A DNA stretch of 64,000 nucleotides from Methanomassiliicoccaceae archaeon. Lineage in GTDB: Archaea; Thermoplasmatota; Thermoplasmata; Methanomassiliicoccales; Methanomethylophilaceae. The notes below the pieces were generated by a model. That model was not told where the DNA came from and did no database searches. It saw nothing but the letters and a program-made list of their open reading frames with translations. Every line of letters starts with the position of its first letter. The first letter of the stretch is position 1. Positions 1 through 7,880 of this stretch are shown in pieces. Made by a program: the position numbers and the translations under genes. The stretch is taken from NCBI GenBank assembly GCA_016284295.1, contig JAEEOP010000027.1, positions 1-64,000 of the forward strand, given 5' to 3'.

Positions 1-66
1 CACATAGACCTGTTCTTGAGGATACTGGAAGCTCTCGAGATCGACCCGGATCATCTGCTGGGATGA
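1..66 (+). CDS. C-terminal end of an unidentified protein (truncated by window start)
   Basis: Frame 1 is open from the first base and ends in TGA after 21 residues (HIDLFLRILEALEIDPDHLLG). A leucine-rich helix followed by a short tail of this kind is common at the end of XRE-type helix-turn-helix proteins. Too little is visible to name the gene, and the HTH reading is only an impression. Confidence 0.4.
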   Translation, partial: HIDLFLRILEALEIDPDHLLG

Positions 67-146
67 GGCAACGGTCCGATAATTGGCAGCGGACGCTATG
101 CAGAAATCGGAATAATTCAAGGAGATGTGCCGAATTCACGTAGAAT

Positions 147-165
147 GGTCCGGCCGGACCTTTTT
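147..165 (+). terminator. Palindrome followed by T5, possible terminator
   Basis: GGTCCGGCCGGACC is a perfect 14-bp palindrome followed directly by TTTTT. It lies 80 bases after the stop of the truncated first gene. Archaeal termination relies mainly on the T tract, so the assignment is tentative. Confidence 0.35.
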
Positions 166-213
166 CGTATCCGACCGGACTTGGGTTAGGAAGGATGCTT
201 CCGATCATCCTGC

Positions 214-255
214 CCGGCAACCCATACTGCAAGGATTCCTTGCAGGAGTTGCCGG
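214..255. repeat. Long two-part inverted repeat between convergent genes
   Basis: CCGGCAAC pairs with GTTGCCGG, and inside it CTGCAAGGA pairs with TCCTTGCAG, separated by an almost absent loop. It lies between the end of the first gene and the end of the acyltransferase gene. No T tract follows on either side, so it is not an obvious terminator. It could form a cruciform or a long RNA hairpin. Confidence 0.5.
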
Positions 256-272
256 ATAGGAAGCGATCGACC

Positions 273-1451
273 TCACTCTTTCGATTCCTTCCTCTTCTGA
301 ATCAGTTTGGGGACGTACTCGGCCACAAGCACAATCACGATGACTGCTACCAACCAGTACACGACACTCTCTCCGATAGGGGTCACAGGGAACGTATAGG
401 TTGACATGAGCTCATGGAACGGAGCCATCATCAGCTTGATCACGAATATGTGCAGGCAGATGATTGCGATACTGTGCCTTCCCGCGGTGGCCAGTGCCTT
501 GTTGAGCAGCGGTATCCTCGCGAACAGTGAACCGAGGAACAGCAGGGCCATGTTGGTGAATACGGCCGCTATGAAGTACGAGTATGCCGACCAGCCGCCG
601 TAGTCTCCGAACACCATCGTATCGAAACCGGTACCGGTCGGAAGTACGAAGACCATGAGCGCGCCAAGAGCCAAGGACACTATGAAGAACGCCCAAAGCT
701 TAGGATTCTTGAGACTGCTGGTCTCCATCCATTCCACCAGACCTTTCTTTCCTATAGCCGCACCGAACAGCATGAATGCTGCAGCAAGCGGCGAGAGCTG
801 AGCGTAAAACGGCAGCCTCATGTTGACGAACTCGATCAAAAGTGCGGTACATGCGATGAGTACCACTATCGAGATGATGAGCTTCTTCGGATCATCCAGT
901 ACCTTGTCCGCCAGGAGATAGAAGAGCACGAATGCCACGAGCATCAGCTGCAGGAAGTAGTATCCGTTGTAGACGAAGCACATTCCCACGATTATGCTCG
1001 GATCGTAACCCGTATAGGGCTGGAATACGAGAACGCCTCCAAGGACCGCTTTGTAACTCGGATAGAGGTCTTCCCATGTCGGCCCCTGGCCCAGCAATGT
1101 CAGGTAAACATAAAGAATGGTCGGCAGAACGATCAGTCCGACGACGATCGGGATGATCAGCTGCTTTACACGCCTGATGATGTTCTCCTTGGCACTCCTT
1201 TTGGGTCTGAAGAAATACCCTGAGGATATGAAGAACATCATCATACCAAGGTAGAGCATCTGTATGTATATCGGTGAAGATATGCCCGGTCTGGCCTCGC
1301 CGGTATCGCTCGGAGTGATCGGATCGACTGGCGCATCCGTACCCGCGAGGAAGACCAGATGGACCATGACGATGCCTATCATCAGTATGCCTTTCAGGAC
1401 GTCCAATGTCATGATACGATTGGGCTTTCCTGTACTATCTTCAGTCTGCAT
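273..1451 (-). CDS. Acyltransferase 3 family integral membrane protein
   Basis: This 392-residue protein begins with a short polar segment, then the 'TLDVLKGILMIGIVMVHL' pattern typical of membrane O-acyltransferases (acyltransferase 3 / OafA-NodX family). About ten hydrophobic segments follow, ending in a basic tail. The family moves acetyl or succinyl groups from a cytoplasmic donor onto sugars or lipids at the membrane. The family is clear but the substrate is not. The start is the ATG at 1451, with an AT-rich, TATA-like stretch upstream. It stands alone and convergent to the truncated first gene, with no glycan gene beside it. Confidence 0.7.
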   Translation of the reverse strand: MQTEDSTGKPNRIMTLDVLKGILMIGIVMVHLVFLAGTDAPVDPITPSDTGEARPGISSPIYIQMLYLGMMMFFISSGYFFRPKRSAKENIIRRVKQLIIPIVVGLIVLPTILYVYLTLLGQGPTWEDLYPSYKAVLGGVLVFQPYTGYDPSIIVGMCFVYNGYYFLQLMLVAFVLFYLLADKVLDDPKKLIISIVVLIACTALLIEFVNMRLPFYAQLSPLAAAFMLFGAAIGKKGLVEWMETSSLKNPKLWAFFIVSLALGALMVFVLPTGTGFDTMVFGDYGGWSAYSYFIAAVFTNMALLFLGSLFARIPLLNKALATAGRHSIAIICLHIFVIKLMMAPFHELMSTYTFPVTPIGESVVYWLVAVIVIVLVAEYVPKLIQKRKESKE

Positions 1452-1613
1452 GGAAGTTTAATCGGTCTTGACTATTAAGTACTTTAAGAAACCGAACGAT
1501 TCAGATTCGCCTGCGATGAGATTGTACGGGTGAGACACCTCAACTTCAGCATACAACCGTCGTACAGACATCTGGCTATGGGGAACATGAGCTCTGGCAT
1601 CGTTGTTATGAAC

Positions 1614-1624
1614 CGTTTTATATC
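1614..1624 (+). promoter_or_regulatory. TATA box of ramA
   Basis: CCGTTTTATATC is a good archaeal TATA element. Transcription would start near base 1645, giving a leader of about 20 nt that contains the GGAGGA ribosome site before the ATG at 1666. Confidence 0.55.
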
Positions 1625-1665
1625 ACACAGACGATGCCTAAATGTTGCATCCGAAGGAGGATACT

Positions 1666-3297
1666 ATGAGATATGGAATCGCCTTAGATTTGGGAACCAG
1701 CGGATTCCGCTGCCAGGCAGTGGACCTGGATTCCAAGAAGACTATGGCCACGGCAGTCACCGAGCGCCACCCCATTCCGGGAATGAATGTCATCGATCAC
1801 GTCAACTATGCTATGGAGGTAGGGGAGGATCTGGCCAACAGCCTCATGATCTCCGCCATCAACAATCTGTTCAAGGAGTTCAACATCGACCTCTCCTGCG
1901 TGGAGACGATCGCCGTCTGCGGTAACCCGTTCCAGCTTTCTCTCTTCCAGAACATCGAGATCAGGGACCTCGCCTACGCAGGTAAGAACAAGATCGCCTC
2001 CCTGGGGATCGTGTCTCCCGACAGGAACGGAGCCGTCCTCGACGCATCCGCCATCGGACTCGTCGGCATGCCCAAAGCGAAGGTCATCATCCCGCCCGCG
2101 GTCACCCACGAGATCGGTGCCGATGCGATGGCAATGATGATGATGACTGACATCCTCGACGAGAAGGAGCCCTGTATCGTCGTCGACTACGGAACCAACG
2201 CCGAGATGGCCCTCGTTGTCAACGGGAACATCTACACCGGTTCCGCAGCGGCCGGACCCGCCCTCGAGGGTCAGCAGATCGAGAGGGGAATGCTCGCAGC
2301 CCCCGGCGCGCTCAGCGAGATCGAGATCACCGACAAGGGATGGAGATGCTACGTCCTCGACGACACCATCGCCACACAGATGGGAGACCTCATCGACCCC
2401 ATCACAGGAAAGGTCCTCGAGGAAGGTCCCATGCACGGCAAGGCGGTCGGAATCACCGGTACCGGTGTCATCGCAGCCCTCGCCAACGGTATGAAGACAG
2501 GCATCATACAGAACTCGAAGATCAAGACCGAGAGCGGATACCTCGTCCTCCAGGACGGCATCAGGATCAGCTCCAAGGATGTCGAGGAGGCTGGAAAGGC
2601 CATCGGTGCCCTCCGCTGCGGATTCCTCACGCTCATGGATGCCGCCGGCGTCTGGGTGGATGACATCCAGAAGGCATACATGTCCGGAGCATCCGGTCTG
2701 TATGTGGACCCCATCAAGGCAATGGAGGTCGGAATGGTCACTCCCGGAGCGAGGAGGATCGTCCAGTTCGGAAACACCTCCATCGGAATGGCGAGGAAGA
2801 TCATCTTCGGAGAGATCACCCTCGACGAGCTAAAGGTCTTCGCCAAGAAGCTCCTCGCCCAGCACGTCATGTTCGCCACATCCGACATCTTCCAGAAGAT
2901 CTACTCCATCGAGTACTCCTTCTGGTGCGGAGGAATGCCCTTCAGCGAGTACAACAACATGCTCGAGATGTACGACATCAAGAAGATCCCCGAACTCCCG
3001 GCACCCGAGACCATCGATCACAAGCGTCTCGCGATCAGGGACCTGCCCGACACCGAGGAGTGCAAGGTGCACATCATCCAGGCGGGTACCACGACCACCG
3101 GAGTCCTCGACGGATGCATCGGATGTCAGAAGTGCGTCAAGGAATGCCCTGAGAAGGCCCTGACGATCATCAAGAAGGATACCGGCAACATCGCCGAGAT
3201 CAAGACCGACAGATGCGGAGGAACCGCCTGCAGGAGATGCGAATCGGTCTGTCCCAAGCAGTGCCTCCACACCCTCGAGCTCAGGCCCCTCGCCTGA
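1666..3297 (+). CDS. ramA: Corrinoid protein reductive activase RamA
   Basis: RamA uses ATP and low-potential electrons to reduce inactive Co(II) corrinoid of methyltransferase partners to Co(I) in methylamine methanogenesis. The N-terminal half is an ASKHA/DUF4445-type ATPase fold starting 'GIALDLGTSGFR'. The C-terminus carries two cysteine clusters, CIGCQKCVKECP and CGGTACRRCESVCPKQC, for two [4Fe-4S] centres. The length (543 aa) matches known RamA. I chose the ATG at 1666 rather than the track's 1642 because GGAGGA sits 5 nt upstream. A terminator follows. No methyltransferase gene is adjacent, so its partner is encoded elsewhere. Related corrinoid activators serve other methyltransferases, so substrate specificity is inferred. 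Confidence 0.88.
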   Translation: MRYGIALDLGTSGFRCQAVDLDSKKTMATAVTERHPIPGMNVIDHVNYAMEVGEDLANSLMISAINNLFKEFNIDLSCVETIAVCGNPFQLSLFQNIEIRDLAYAGKNKIASLGIVSPDRNGAVLDASAIGLVGMPKAKVIIPPAVTHEIGADAMAMMMMTDILDEKEPCIVVDYGTNAEMALVVNGNIYTGSAAAGPALEGQQIERGMLAAPGALSEIEITDKGWRCYVLDDTIATQMGDLIDPITGKVLEEGPMHGKAVGITGTGVIAALANGMKTGIIQNSKIKTESGYLVLQDGIRISSKDVEEAGKAIGALRCGFLTLMDAAGVWVDDIQKAYMSGASGLYVDPIKAMEVGMVTPGARRIVQFGNTSIGMARKIIFGEITLDELKVFAKKLLAQHVMFATSDIFQKIYSIEYSFWCGGMPFSEYNNMLEMYDIKKIPELPAPETIDHKRLAIRDLPDTEECKVHIIQAGTTTTGVLDGCIGCQKCVKECPEKALTIIKKDTGNIAEIKTDRCGGTACRRCESVCPKQCLHTLELRPLA

Positions 3298-3305
3298 ACA
3301 TAAAA

Positions 3306-3333
3306 CCGCCCCCGAAAGGGGGCATTTATTGTT
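3306..3333 (+). terminator. Terminator after ramA
   Basis: GCCCCC-GAAA-GGGGGC forms a six-pair hairpin with a stable tetraloop, followed by ATTTATTGTTT. It starts 8 nt after the ramA stop and lies between two convergent genes, so it may serve both. Confidence 0.65.
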
Positions 3334-3343
3334 TGTAGAATTA

Positions 3344-4093
3344 TCAATCGTCGTTGTCGTGGAAGTCGCGCCTCTCCATGCCGAGACGCTCCATGATGGC
3401 GTAGAGCATGTCCTTCACCTCATAGACATCGCTCCTGACCATGGCAATCTGCGTCTTCACGGCCTGGATCTGCTGCTCGTTCTCAAGGATCTTGTCCTGG
3501 AACTCCTTGCTGACTCCGGATGCCGACGGGGATCTGAGCCCTTCGGATTTCAGGGCCTTGATCTTGTTGATCGTGTTGTCGCGCTTGAAGCGGAGCTTGT
3601 TAGACTCCTCCTCCAGGCGCTTCTTCTCGCCGACATCGTCGTTGATGTCCGCCTCCATGATCTTCTGATCCATGATCGTCAGCTTCTCGGTGATGCTCTT
3701 CACCTCGGCGTTGAGCTCATCGATATCGTCGGATTCGGGGACCTCGTAGCCCTCGTACGCCTTGGCCGCGATGGCGTTCCTGGCGTTGGTCTCCTCTATG
3801 AGTGTCTTCCTATAATCCCTTCCGACAGGTTCGAACGATGCCCCTATCGCATACACGCTCGCGTTGAGGTTCCTGCTGGCAAGCGGGAGCTCAAGACCTG
3901 CTTCGATGTAGGAATACTCGATCTCCTTCTTGCGGGCCTGGTACTGGGCTATGAGGCGGTCTATCTCCGCCATGCATGCCTTGTCCTCCTCTGTGGGCTC
4001 TCCCTTCTCGACGATCTTGGCCTTCTAGGATGCCAGATGGTCGGACTGCTTTCCAAGGAAACGGATCTCCCTCTCGTATTTGGTTGCGGTCAT
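3344..4093 (-). CDS. Coiled-coil protein with in-frame amber codon (candidate pyrrolysine protein)
   Basis: The track shows only 209 residues from an ATG at 3973. Reading upstream in the same frame gives 22 more codons before a TAG (4025-4027) and 17 after it, starting at the ATG at 4093 (MTATKYEREIRFLGKQ...). That ATG has AGGAGAGG just upstream and a TATA box about 35 nt away, so the real transcript starts before the amber codon. If UAG is read as pyrrolysine the product is 249 aa with Pyl at residue 23. The protein is hydrophilic, rich in Glu/Lys and predicted coiled coil at about residues 110-230. No family is recognised. An internal start at 3973 is possible, since GGAGG lies 11 nt upstream, and a nonsense mutation is the other alternative. 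It is convergent with ramA. Confidence 0.7.
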
Positions 4094-4125
4094 CTTCCTC
4101 TCCTGCTCTCCGAATAGGGGTGCGC

Positions 4126-4135
4126 CTATATATAG
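4126..4135. promoter_or_regulatory. Divergent TATA box
   Basis: CTATATATAG is symmetric and can serve both directions. To the left it places transcription about 13 nt before the ATG at 4093 of the amber-codon gene. To the right it could serve the unknown gene at 4203. Its position is the main support for the longer start of the leftward gene. Confidence 0.5.
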
Positions 4136-4202
4136 AAGTCCATTTTGACCAGTATTAGCCAGATGCCCCAGGAATCAAATAGGACGGCTTGCATGGACGG
4201 GC

Positions 4203-4541
4203 ATGGAAGAGCTATGCAACAGGAACCCTGCTGACGACAGGGATCTGCACCACAAGATCGAGACTTTCCTCAGGGACAGGAGCCGCGATGCCGTGCTCGG
4301 CATGAGGAGGATGGGGCGCAGCAACCTCGTTCAGGAGACCGCGGAGATATGCGGGATGCTGGATCTTTCCTATTCTATCTATCCCGATACATCGGGAAAG
4401 GATGTCATAATCTTCGACGAATGGTACGATATGGAGGATGTGATAAAGGACATCCTGTGCAAAAGGTTGGGCGTGGACATAATCTACGGTCAGGACCTGT
4501 GCCATCAAGTGCCAGCAATCGCCAGAATGAAGAAGAATTAA
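4203..4541 (+). CDS. Unknown protein, 112 aa
   Basis: The soluble, mostly helical 112-residue protein has the run 'RSRDAVLGMRRMGRSNLVQETAEICG' near the middle and an acidic patch 'DEWYDMEDVIKDIL' after it. Four cysteines are scattered and do not form a metal motif. I do not recognise the family. Codon use resembles the neighbours, the frame is uninterrupted and a promoter lies about 70 nt upstream, so it is probably a real gene. It converges on the ferredoxin gene. Confidence 0.55.
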   Translation: MEELCNRNPADDRDLHHKIETFLRDRSRDAVLGMRRMGRSNLVQETAEICGMLDLSYSIYPDTSGKDVIIFDEWYDMEDVIKDILCKRLGVDIIYGQDLCHQVPAIARMKKN

Positions 4542-4574
4542 AGGGTTTAGAGACGATTGGTCTCGTCTGCAGGA

Positions 4575-4736
4575 TCACTCGATGGCGCCTGCAGGACACT
4601 CATCGATGCATGCACCGCAGTCGACGCACTTTCCGGCGTCGATGACGGCGATGTCTCCGATGGTGATAGCGTCAGAGGGGCACGCGTCTGCGCATGCTCC
4701 GCATCCAACACAGTCTGCCTCTTTAACTGTCGGCAT
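4575..4736 (-). CDS. Small 2x[4Fe-4S] ferredoxin
   Basis: This gene is too short for the ORF track. It encodes 53 residues with two perfect clostridial-type motifs, CVGCGACADACP and CVDCGACIDECP, each able to bind one [4Fe-4S] cluster. Such ferredoxins carry low-potential electrons in the cytoplasm, in this organism plausibly between heterodisulfide reductase or hydrogenase and reductive enzymes such as RamA. The ATG at 4736 follows GAGGT at good spacing, and a TATA-like GGCTAAATAC lies upstream. The specific partner is not shown by the sequence. Confidence 0.92.
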   Translation of the reverse strand: MPTVKEADCVGCGACADACPSDAITIGDIAVIDAGKCVDCGACIDECPAGAIE

Positions 4737-4932
4737 TTTAGTAACCTCGAGCCGACCATTGTGTGTGAGTATTTAGCCCAATCGCTTGCTGGCTAATCTA
4801 ACAATTTTTAGTCTTGGCAAAGAATCAGGCCTTTGACGGTCATGGACCGATGGACTATCGGAATGGCATGGCTGACGCCATCCATGACGAATGATTCCCT
4901 CCTTTCAGAGGCACCGAGCGGAATTCCCGGAT

Positions 4933-5409
4933 TCAGAACTTCATCTGCGACAGCATCTTCGGGTTCATGAAGACGCCGTTCCTGTAGGCCCCGACCTTGG
5001 TGTCGATGACCTGCTCCTCGCCGCGTGCAACATCGACGAACAGCTCCTCCGCGGAGAGTGAACCGACGGACTGGACCTCCTTGACCTGGACCTCCACCTT
5101 GGGGCGTGTCCTGTAGAGTCCGACCATGACGTTGGGCTGTGCCCTCGTCGTCACCGCGTTACCGTCGTTGAACAGTGCGCTCTCAGGAACCTTGGAGAAA
5201 TAGACCTCGACACCATCATCGATGCTATACTTCTCGAATCCGTCGCTTCCCAGCTCCTTCCTTCCCCTTGAATACGTACACGAATCGGTCGACACGACGT
5301 TCGGGGAGGATCCCGCCGAAGACGCAGAAGGCTGGCCTGTCTGAGGTGCCTTCATACGCTTGAACAAATCTTGACAGCTTCCGCTACTATCCTGAGTGCT
5401 ATCACCCAT
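4933..5409 (-). CDS. Unknown protein, 158 aa, with low-complexity N-terminus
   Basis: The first 50 residues are rich in Ser, Gln and Gly and look disordered. The remainder, from 'FEKYSIDDGVEVYFSKVP' to the end, alternates hydrophobic and charged residues like a compact beta-rich domain. No signal peptide, membrane segment or metal motif is visible, and the family is not recognised. A stretch of 196 bases without a gene separates it from the ferredoxin gene and holds only a short ATGGC/GCCAT inverted repeat. Confidence 0.55.
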   Translation of the reverse strand: MGDSTQDSSGSCQDLFKRMKAPQTGQPSASSAGSSPNVVSTDSCTYSRGRKELGSDGFEKYSIDDGVEVYFSKVPESALFNDGNAVTTRAQPNVMVGLYRTRPKVEVQVKEVQSVGSLSAEELFVDVARGEEQVIDTKVGAYRNGVFMNPKMLSQMKF

Positions 5410-5546
5410 GCTATCCCATCCAGGGGTTTTAACGCATTCCTGTAATATAAAGGTAGAACCTAAACACTGGCTGCTGGCGCGTCATATCAGCCTGTTCATC
5501 CTAGAGCCTGGAACAACTAATTTATCTTCCCATTGAATGCGAGGGG

Positions 5547-5851
5547 ACGTTAGGAGATGGAGGGTGGCCGACGGTAGTCCGCAAGGACGGCTGAGGAAGT
5601 TCCCTCCTCCAAGGGCAAGATGGACAGGCGTAAGCCTGTACGGCGAGAGCCGTGGCAAGGGCCCAGAAACGACACAGACTCGGTCAAAGGATGATCCGTC
5701 AGACGGTGACGTTCCCGAGGATTTGGTGAAACGGCGACTCCCCATCGGAGCAAGTTCATACAACGGGAAAGACCTGCCCGGGACCCGTGGGTAGAACGCG
5801 AAGTTGAATGCCACCTGAAACAGAAGGGGGGCTACTACCATCACCTGACAC
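5547..5851 (+). ncRNA. rnpB: RNase P RNA
   Basis: This is the RNA subunit of RNase P, which cuts the 5' leader from pre-tRNA. Conserved archaeal blocks appear in order: GAGGAAGTTCCCTCC, AGAAACGACA, GGTGAAACGGCGACTCC, GGAGCAAGTTCATACAACGGG and a GTGGGTAGA near the 3' end. The ends are set by the P1 helix: GTTAGGAGATGG (5549-5560) pairs with CCATCACCTGAC (5838-5849) with one mismatch. An AATTTATC box about 28 nt upstream is a likely promoter. The ORFs called here by the track are shadows. Ends are accurate to a few bases. Confidence 0.9.
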
Positions 5852-5868
5852 CTTCAGAGGTCATCAAC

Positions 5869-7092
5869 ATGATGCTTAATCGCTGTCCGAAATGTTCGAA
5901 GAGCACAGGAATAAGGACCATCCCCACCAAGGAGACCTTGGACAGGGTGCTGCCGCTCCTTGAGAAGGCAGGCATGGGAAAGCCGGAGAACATTACCAGC
6001 ACGGACAACGTCGGCATCCCCGTTTTCTCGGTCGACAGGCAGCACACCGCGCTGGGCAAACCCAAATATTACAACGGAAAAGGCCCCACGGTGGAGCAGG
6101 CCGAGGCCTCCGCCGTCATGGAAGCCATCGAAAGATACAGCGCAGAACAGCGTGAATCTGATGAGGTCGTGTACGGCACATACGCCCAGGCGAAGGAGGT
6201 CATGCTGACCTGCAATCCGGTCGACCTGATCCTTCCGTTGCGCGTCCTCGACCATTACAACAAGAACTCCGAGATCGCATGGGTCGAGGCGTTCGAGATG
6301 TTCAGGGGAGAGCCCATCTGGGTGCCCGCATGCGCGGTGTTCTACCCTTATGTCCCTGACGATGACCTGCAGCTCTTCAGCTGGCATACCAACGGCATAG
6401 CCGCAGGGAACACTATGGAGGAGGCCATCCTCCACGCCCTCTTCGAGGACATCGAGAGGGACGCCTGGTCCATCTGCGAGTACAGGGACTACACCAATGC
6501 GGACGTCCTGATCAGGGATAAGGATTCGGTACCTGCGCAGCTTATCAAGAAGTTCAACGAACAGGGCATCGAGATCCATCTCAAGGACCTTACTACAGAT
6601 ATCGGCGTGACTACCATCGGGGCTGCGGCGGACGACACCCGCACCAAGGATCCCGAGCTCCTGACCATCGGTGTCGGAACGCATCTGGACCCGCAAATCG
6701 CCGCAATCAGGGCAATCACCGAGGTTGCCCAGAGCAGAACCACCCACAAGCACGGGATGAAGATCAACGCCCAGCTGCAGAAGGTCACGCAGGAGATGGG
6801 CTATGAGAAGATCAAGAAGGTGAACCACATGTGGTTCGGCGAGAACCAGAAGAAGATCTATCTGGAGGATATGCCGGACAGGTCCACCGATTATGTGCTG
6901 GACGACATCGAGGTCGTCCTGGGAGACCTCATGAACGCAGGATTCGACCAGGTCATCTGCGCAGACCTCACTCGCCCGGAGCTCGGCGTACCCGCAGTTA
7001 GGATGATCGTGCCCGGTCTCGAGGTCTGCACCATGGATCCAGAACGCGAGGGCGGAAGGCTCCGCGGCATGTGGCCCCCGCAGAGGATGTGA
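5869..7092 (+). CDS. ycaO: YcaO-type McrA-glycine thioamidation protein (methanogenesis marker 1)
   Basis: This YcaO ATPase family member is known in methanogens to convert a glycine of McrA to thioglycine, using ATP to activate the backbone amide. The 407-residue protein carries the family's ATP-binding pattern 'SAVMEAIERYSAE' around residue 85 and later acidic ligands such as 'ALFEDIERDAW'. An early CPKC pair is unusual and may bind metal. The ATG at 5869 is preceded by GAGGT. It lies just after RNase P RNA and is almost fused to the HAD gene. The target, the GYDLQDQC glycine of McrA, is encoded in this window. The usual partner TfuA is not nearby. Confidence 0.88.
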   Translation: MMLNRCPKCSKSTGIRTIPTKETLDRVLPLLEKAGMGKPENITSTDNVGIPVFSVDRQHTALGKPKYYNGKGPTVEQAEASAVMEAIERYSAEQRESDEVVYGTYAQAKEVMLTCNPVDLILPLRVLDHYNKNSEIAWVEAFEMFRGEPIWVPACAVFYPYVPDDDLQLFSWHTNGIAAGNTMEEAILHALFEDIERDAWSICEYRDYTNADVLIRDKDSVPAQLIKKFNEQGIEIHLKDLTTDIGVTTIGAAADDTRTKDPELLTIGVGTHLDPQIAAIRAITEVAQSRTTHKHGMKINAQLQKVTQEMGYEKIKKVNHMWFGENQKKIYLEDMPDRSTDYVLDDIEVVLGDLMNAGFDQVICADLTRPELGVPAVRMIVPGLEVCTMDPEREGGRLRGMWPPQRM

Positions 7093-7093
7093 G

Positions 7094-7765
7094 ATGTTCA
7101 AGGGGATCAGGGCCGTAGGCTTCGACCTTGACGGGACGTATCTAAACACCCATGTCGACTACGGAAGGATCGACAGGGCGGACAGGGATGCGTGCATCAG
7201 GCACGGAATACCGTTCGACGAAATCGAATTCAAGACCGTGAAGAGGCTCAGAGCGCCCATAAGGGAATGGCTGGAGTCCCACGGAAGGGGCGGGGAGTTC
7301 TCTGCGGTCAGCAAGGAGATCGACGATGAGCTCACGGCCACAGAACTTCTGTACCTCGATGAGGCCAAGCCCTTCCCCGGAAGCCTGGAATCCGTGCACG
7401 AGCTGAGATCCAAAGGCTACAAGGTAGGGCTCCTCACCCGCGGAAGCCATGAGTACGGTGTGAAGGCCCTGACGAAGATGGGCGTTCTGGACTACTTCGA
7501 TGCCATCGTTGGAAGGGACTACAGGGACTACGATGATGCCAAACCCTCGCCGAAGGCGATGCTCTACTTCGCTGATGAATTGGGCGTCAGGCCCGAGGAG
7601 ATACTATACCTCGGCGACAACCGCACGGACTTCTATTCCGCCAGGGATGCCGGTGCGAGATTCATCGGAGTACTGTCGGGATCCATGTCCAGAGAGGATT
7701 GGCTGAAGGAAGACCCTGAAATGGTCGTCACCGATTATGCAGGCGACGTCATGAAGTTCCTCTGA
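7094..7765 (+). CDS. HAD-family phosphatase
   Basis: The HAD motif I, GFDLDGTYLNTH, is at residues 9-20 with the nucleophilic and acid-base aspartates. Motif II (LLTRGS) and motifs III/IV (KPSPK, YLGDNRTDF) follow in order, with a helical cap between, as in phosphoglycolate phosphatase-like enzymes. It overlaps the ycaO stop region by the GATGTGAGATG junction, so the two are co-transcribed. The substrate is unknown. An involvement in MCR maturation would be only guilt by association. Confidence 0.8.
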   Translation: MFKGIRAVGFDLDGTYLNTHVDYGRIDRADRDACIRHGIPFDEIEFKTVKRLRAPIREWLESHGRGGEFSAVSKEIDDELTATELLYLDEAKPFPGSLESVHELRSKGYKVGLLTRGSHEYGVKALTKMGVLDYFDAIVGRDYRDYDDAKPSPKAMLYFADELGVRPEEILYLGDNRTDFYSARDAGARFIGVLSGSMSREDWLKEDPEMVVTDYAGDVMKFL

Positions 7766-7781
7766 TGCGGAACAATCTCTG

Positions 7782-7811
7782 AATGGACGGTCCGACTTCA
7801 GGACCGCCATT
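7782..7811. terminator. Hairpin between convergent genes
   Basis: AATGG-A-CGGTCC pairs with GGACCG-CCATT across a seven-base loop, an 11-pair stem with one bulge. It follows the HAD gene by 16 nt. A T tract is lacking. Confidence 0.45.
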
Positions 7812-7839
7812 CGTCACAAGTATAGAATCTGTAAGGATG

Positions 7840-7858
7840 CCGCCCCGGCAAGGGGCGG
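7840..7858 (-). terminator. Terminator of the GlcD-like gene
   Basis: CCGCCCC and GGGGCGG form a seven-pair stem with a five-base loop, 22 nt beyond the stop of the leftward flavoprotein gene. Confidence 0.5.
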
Positions 7859-7880
7859 AAATGGTTTGGAAGTGACTTGA

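Noticed and set aside
4547-4759. 70-aa minus ORF MVGSRLLKC...
   Set aside because: Wrong frame over the ferredoxin gene; the correct frame has two perfect Fe-S motifs.
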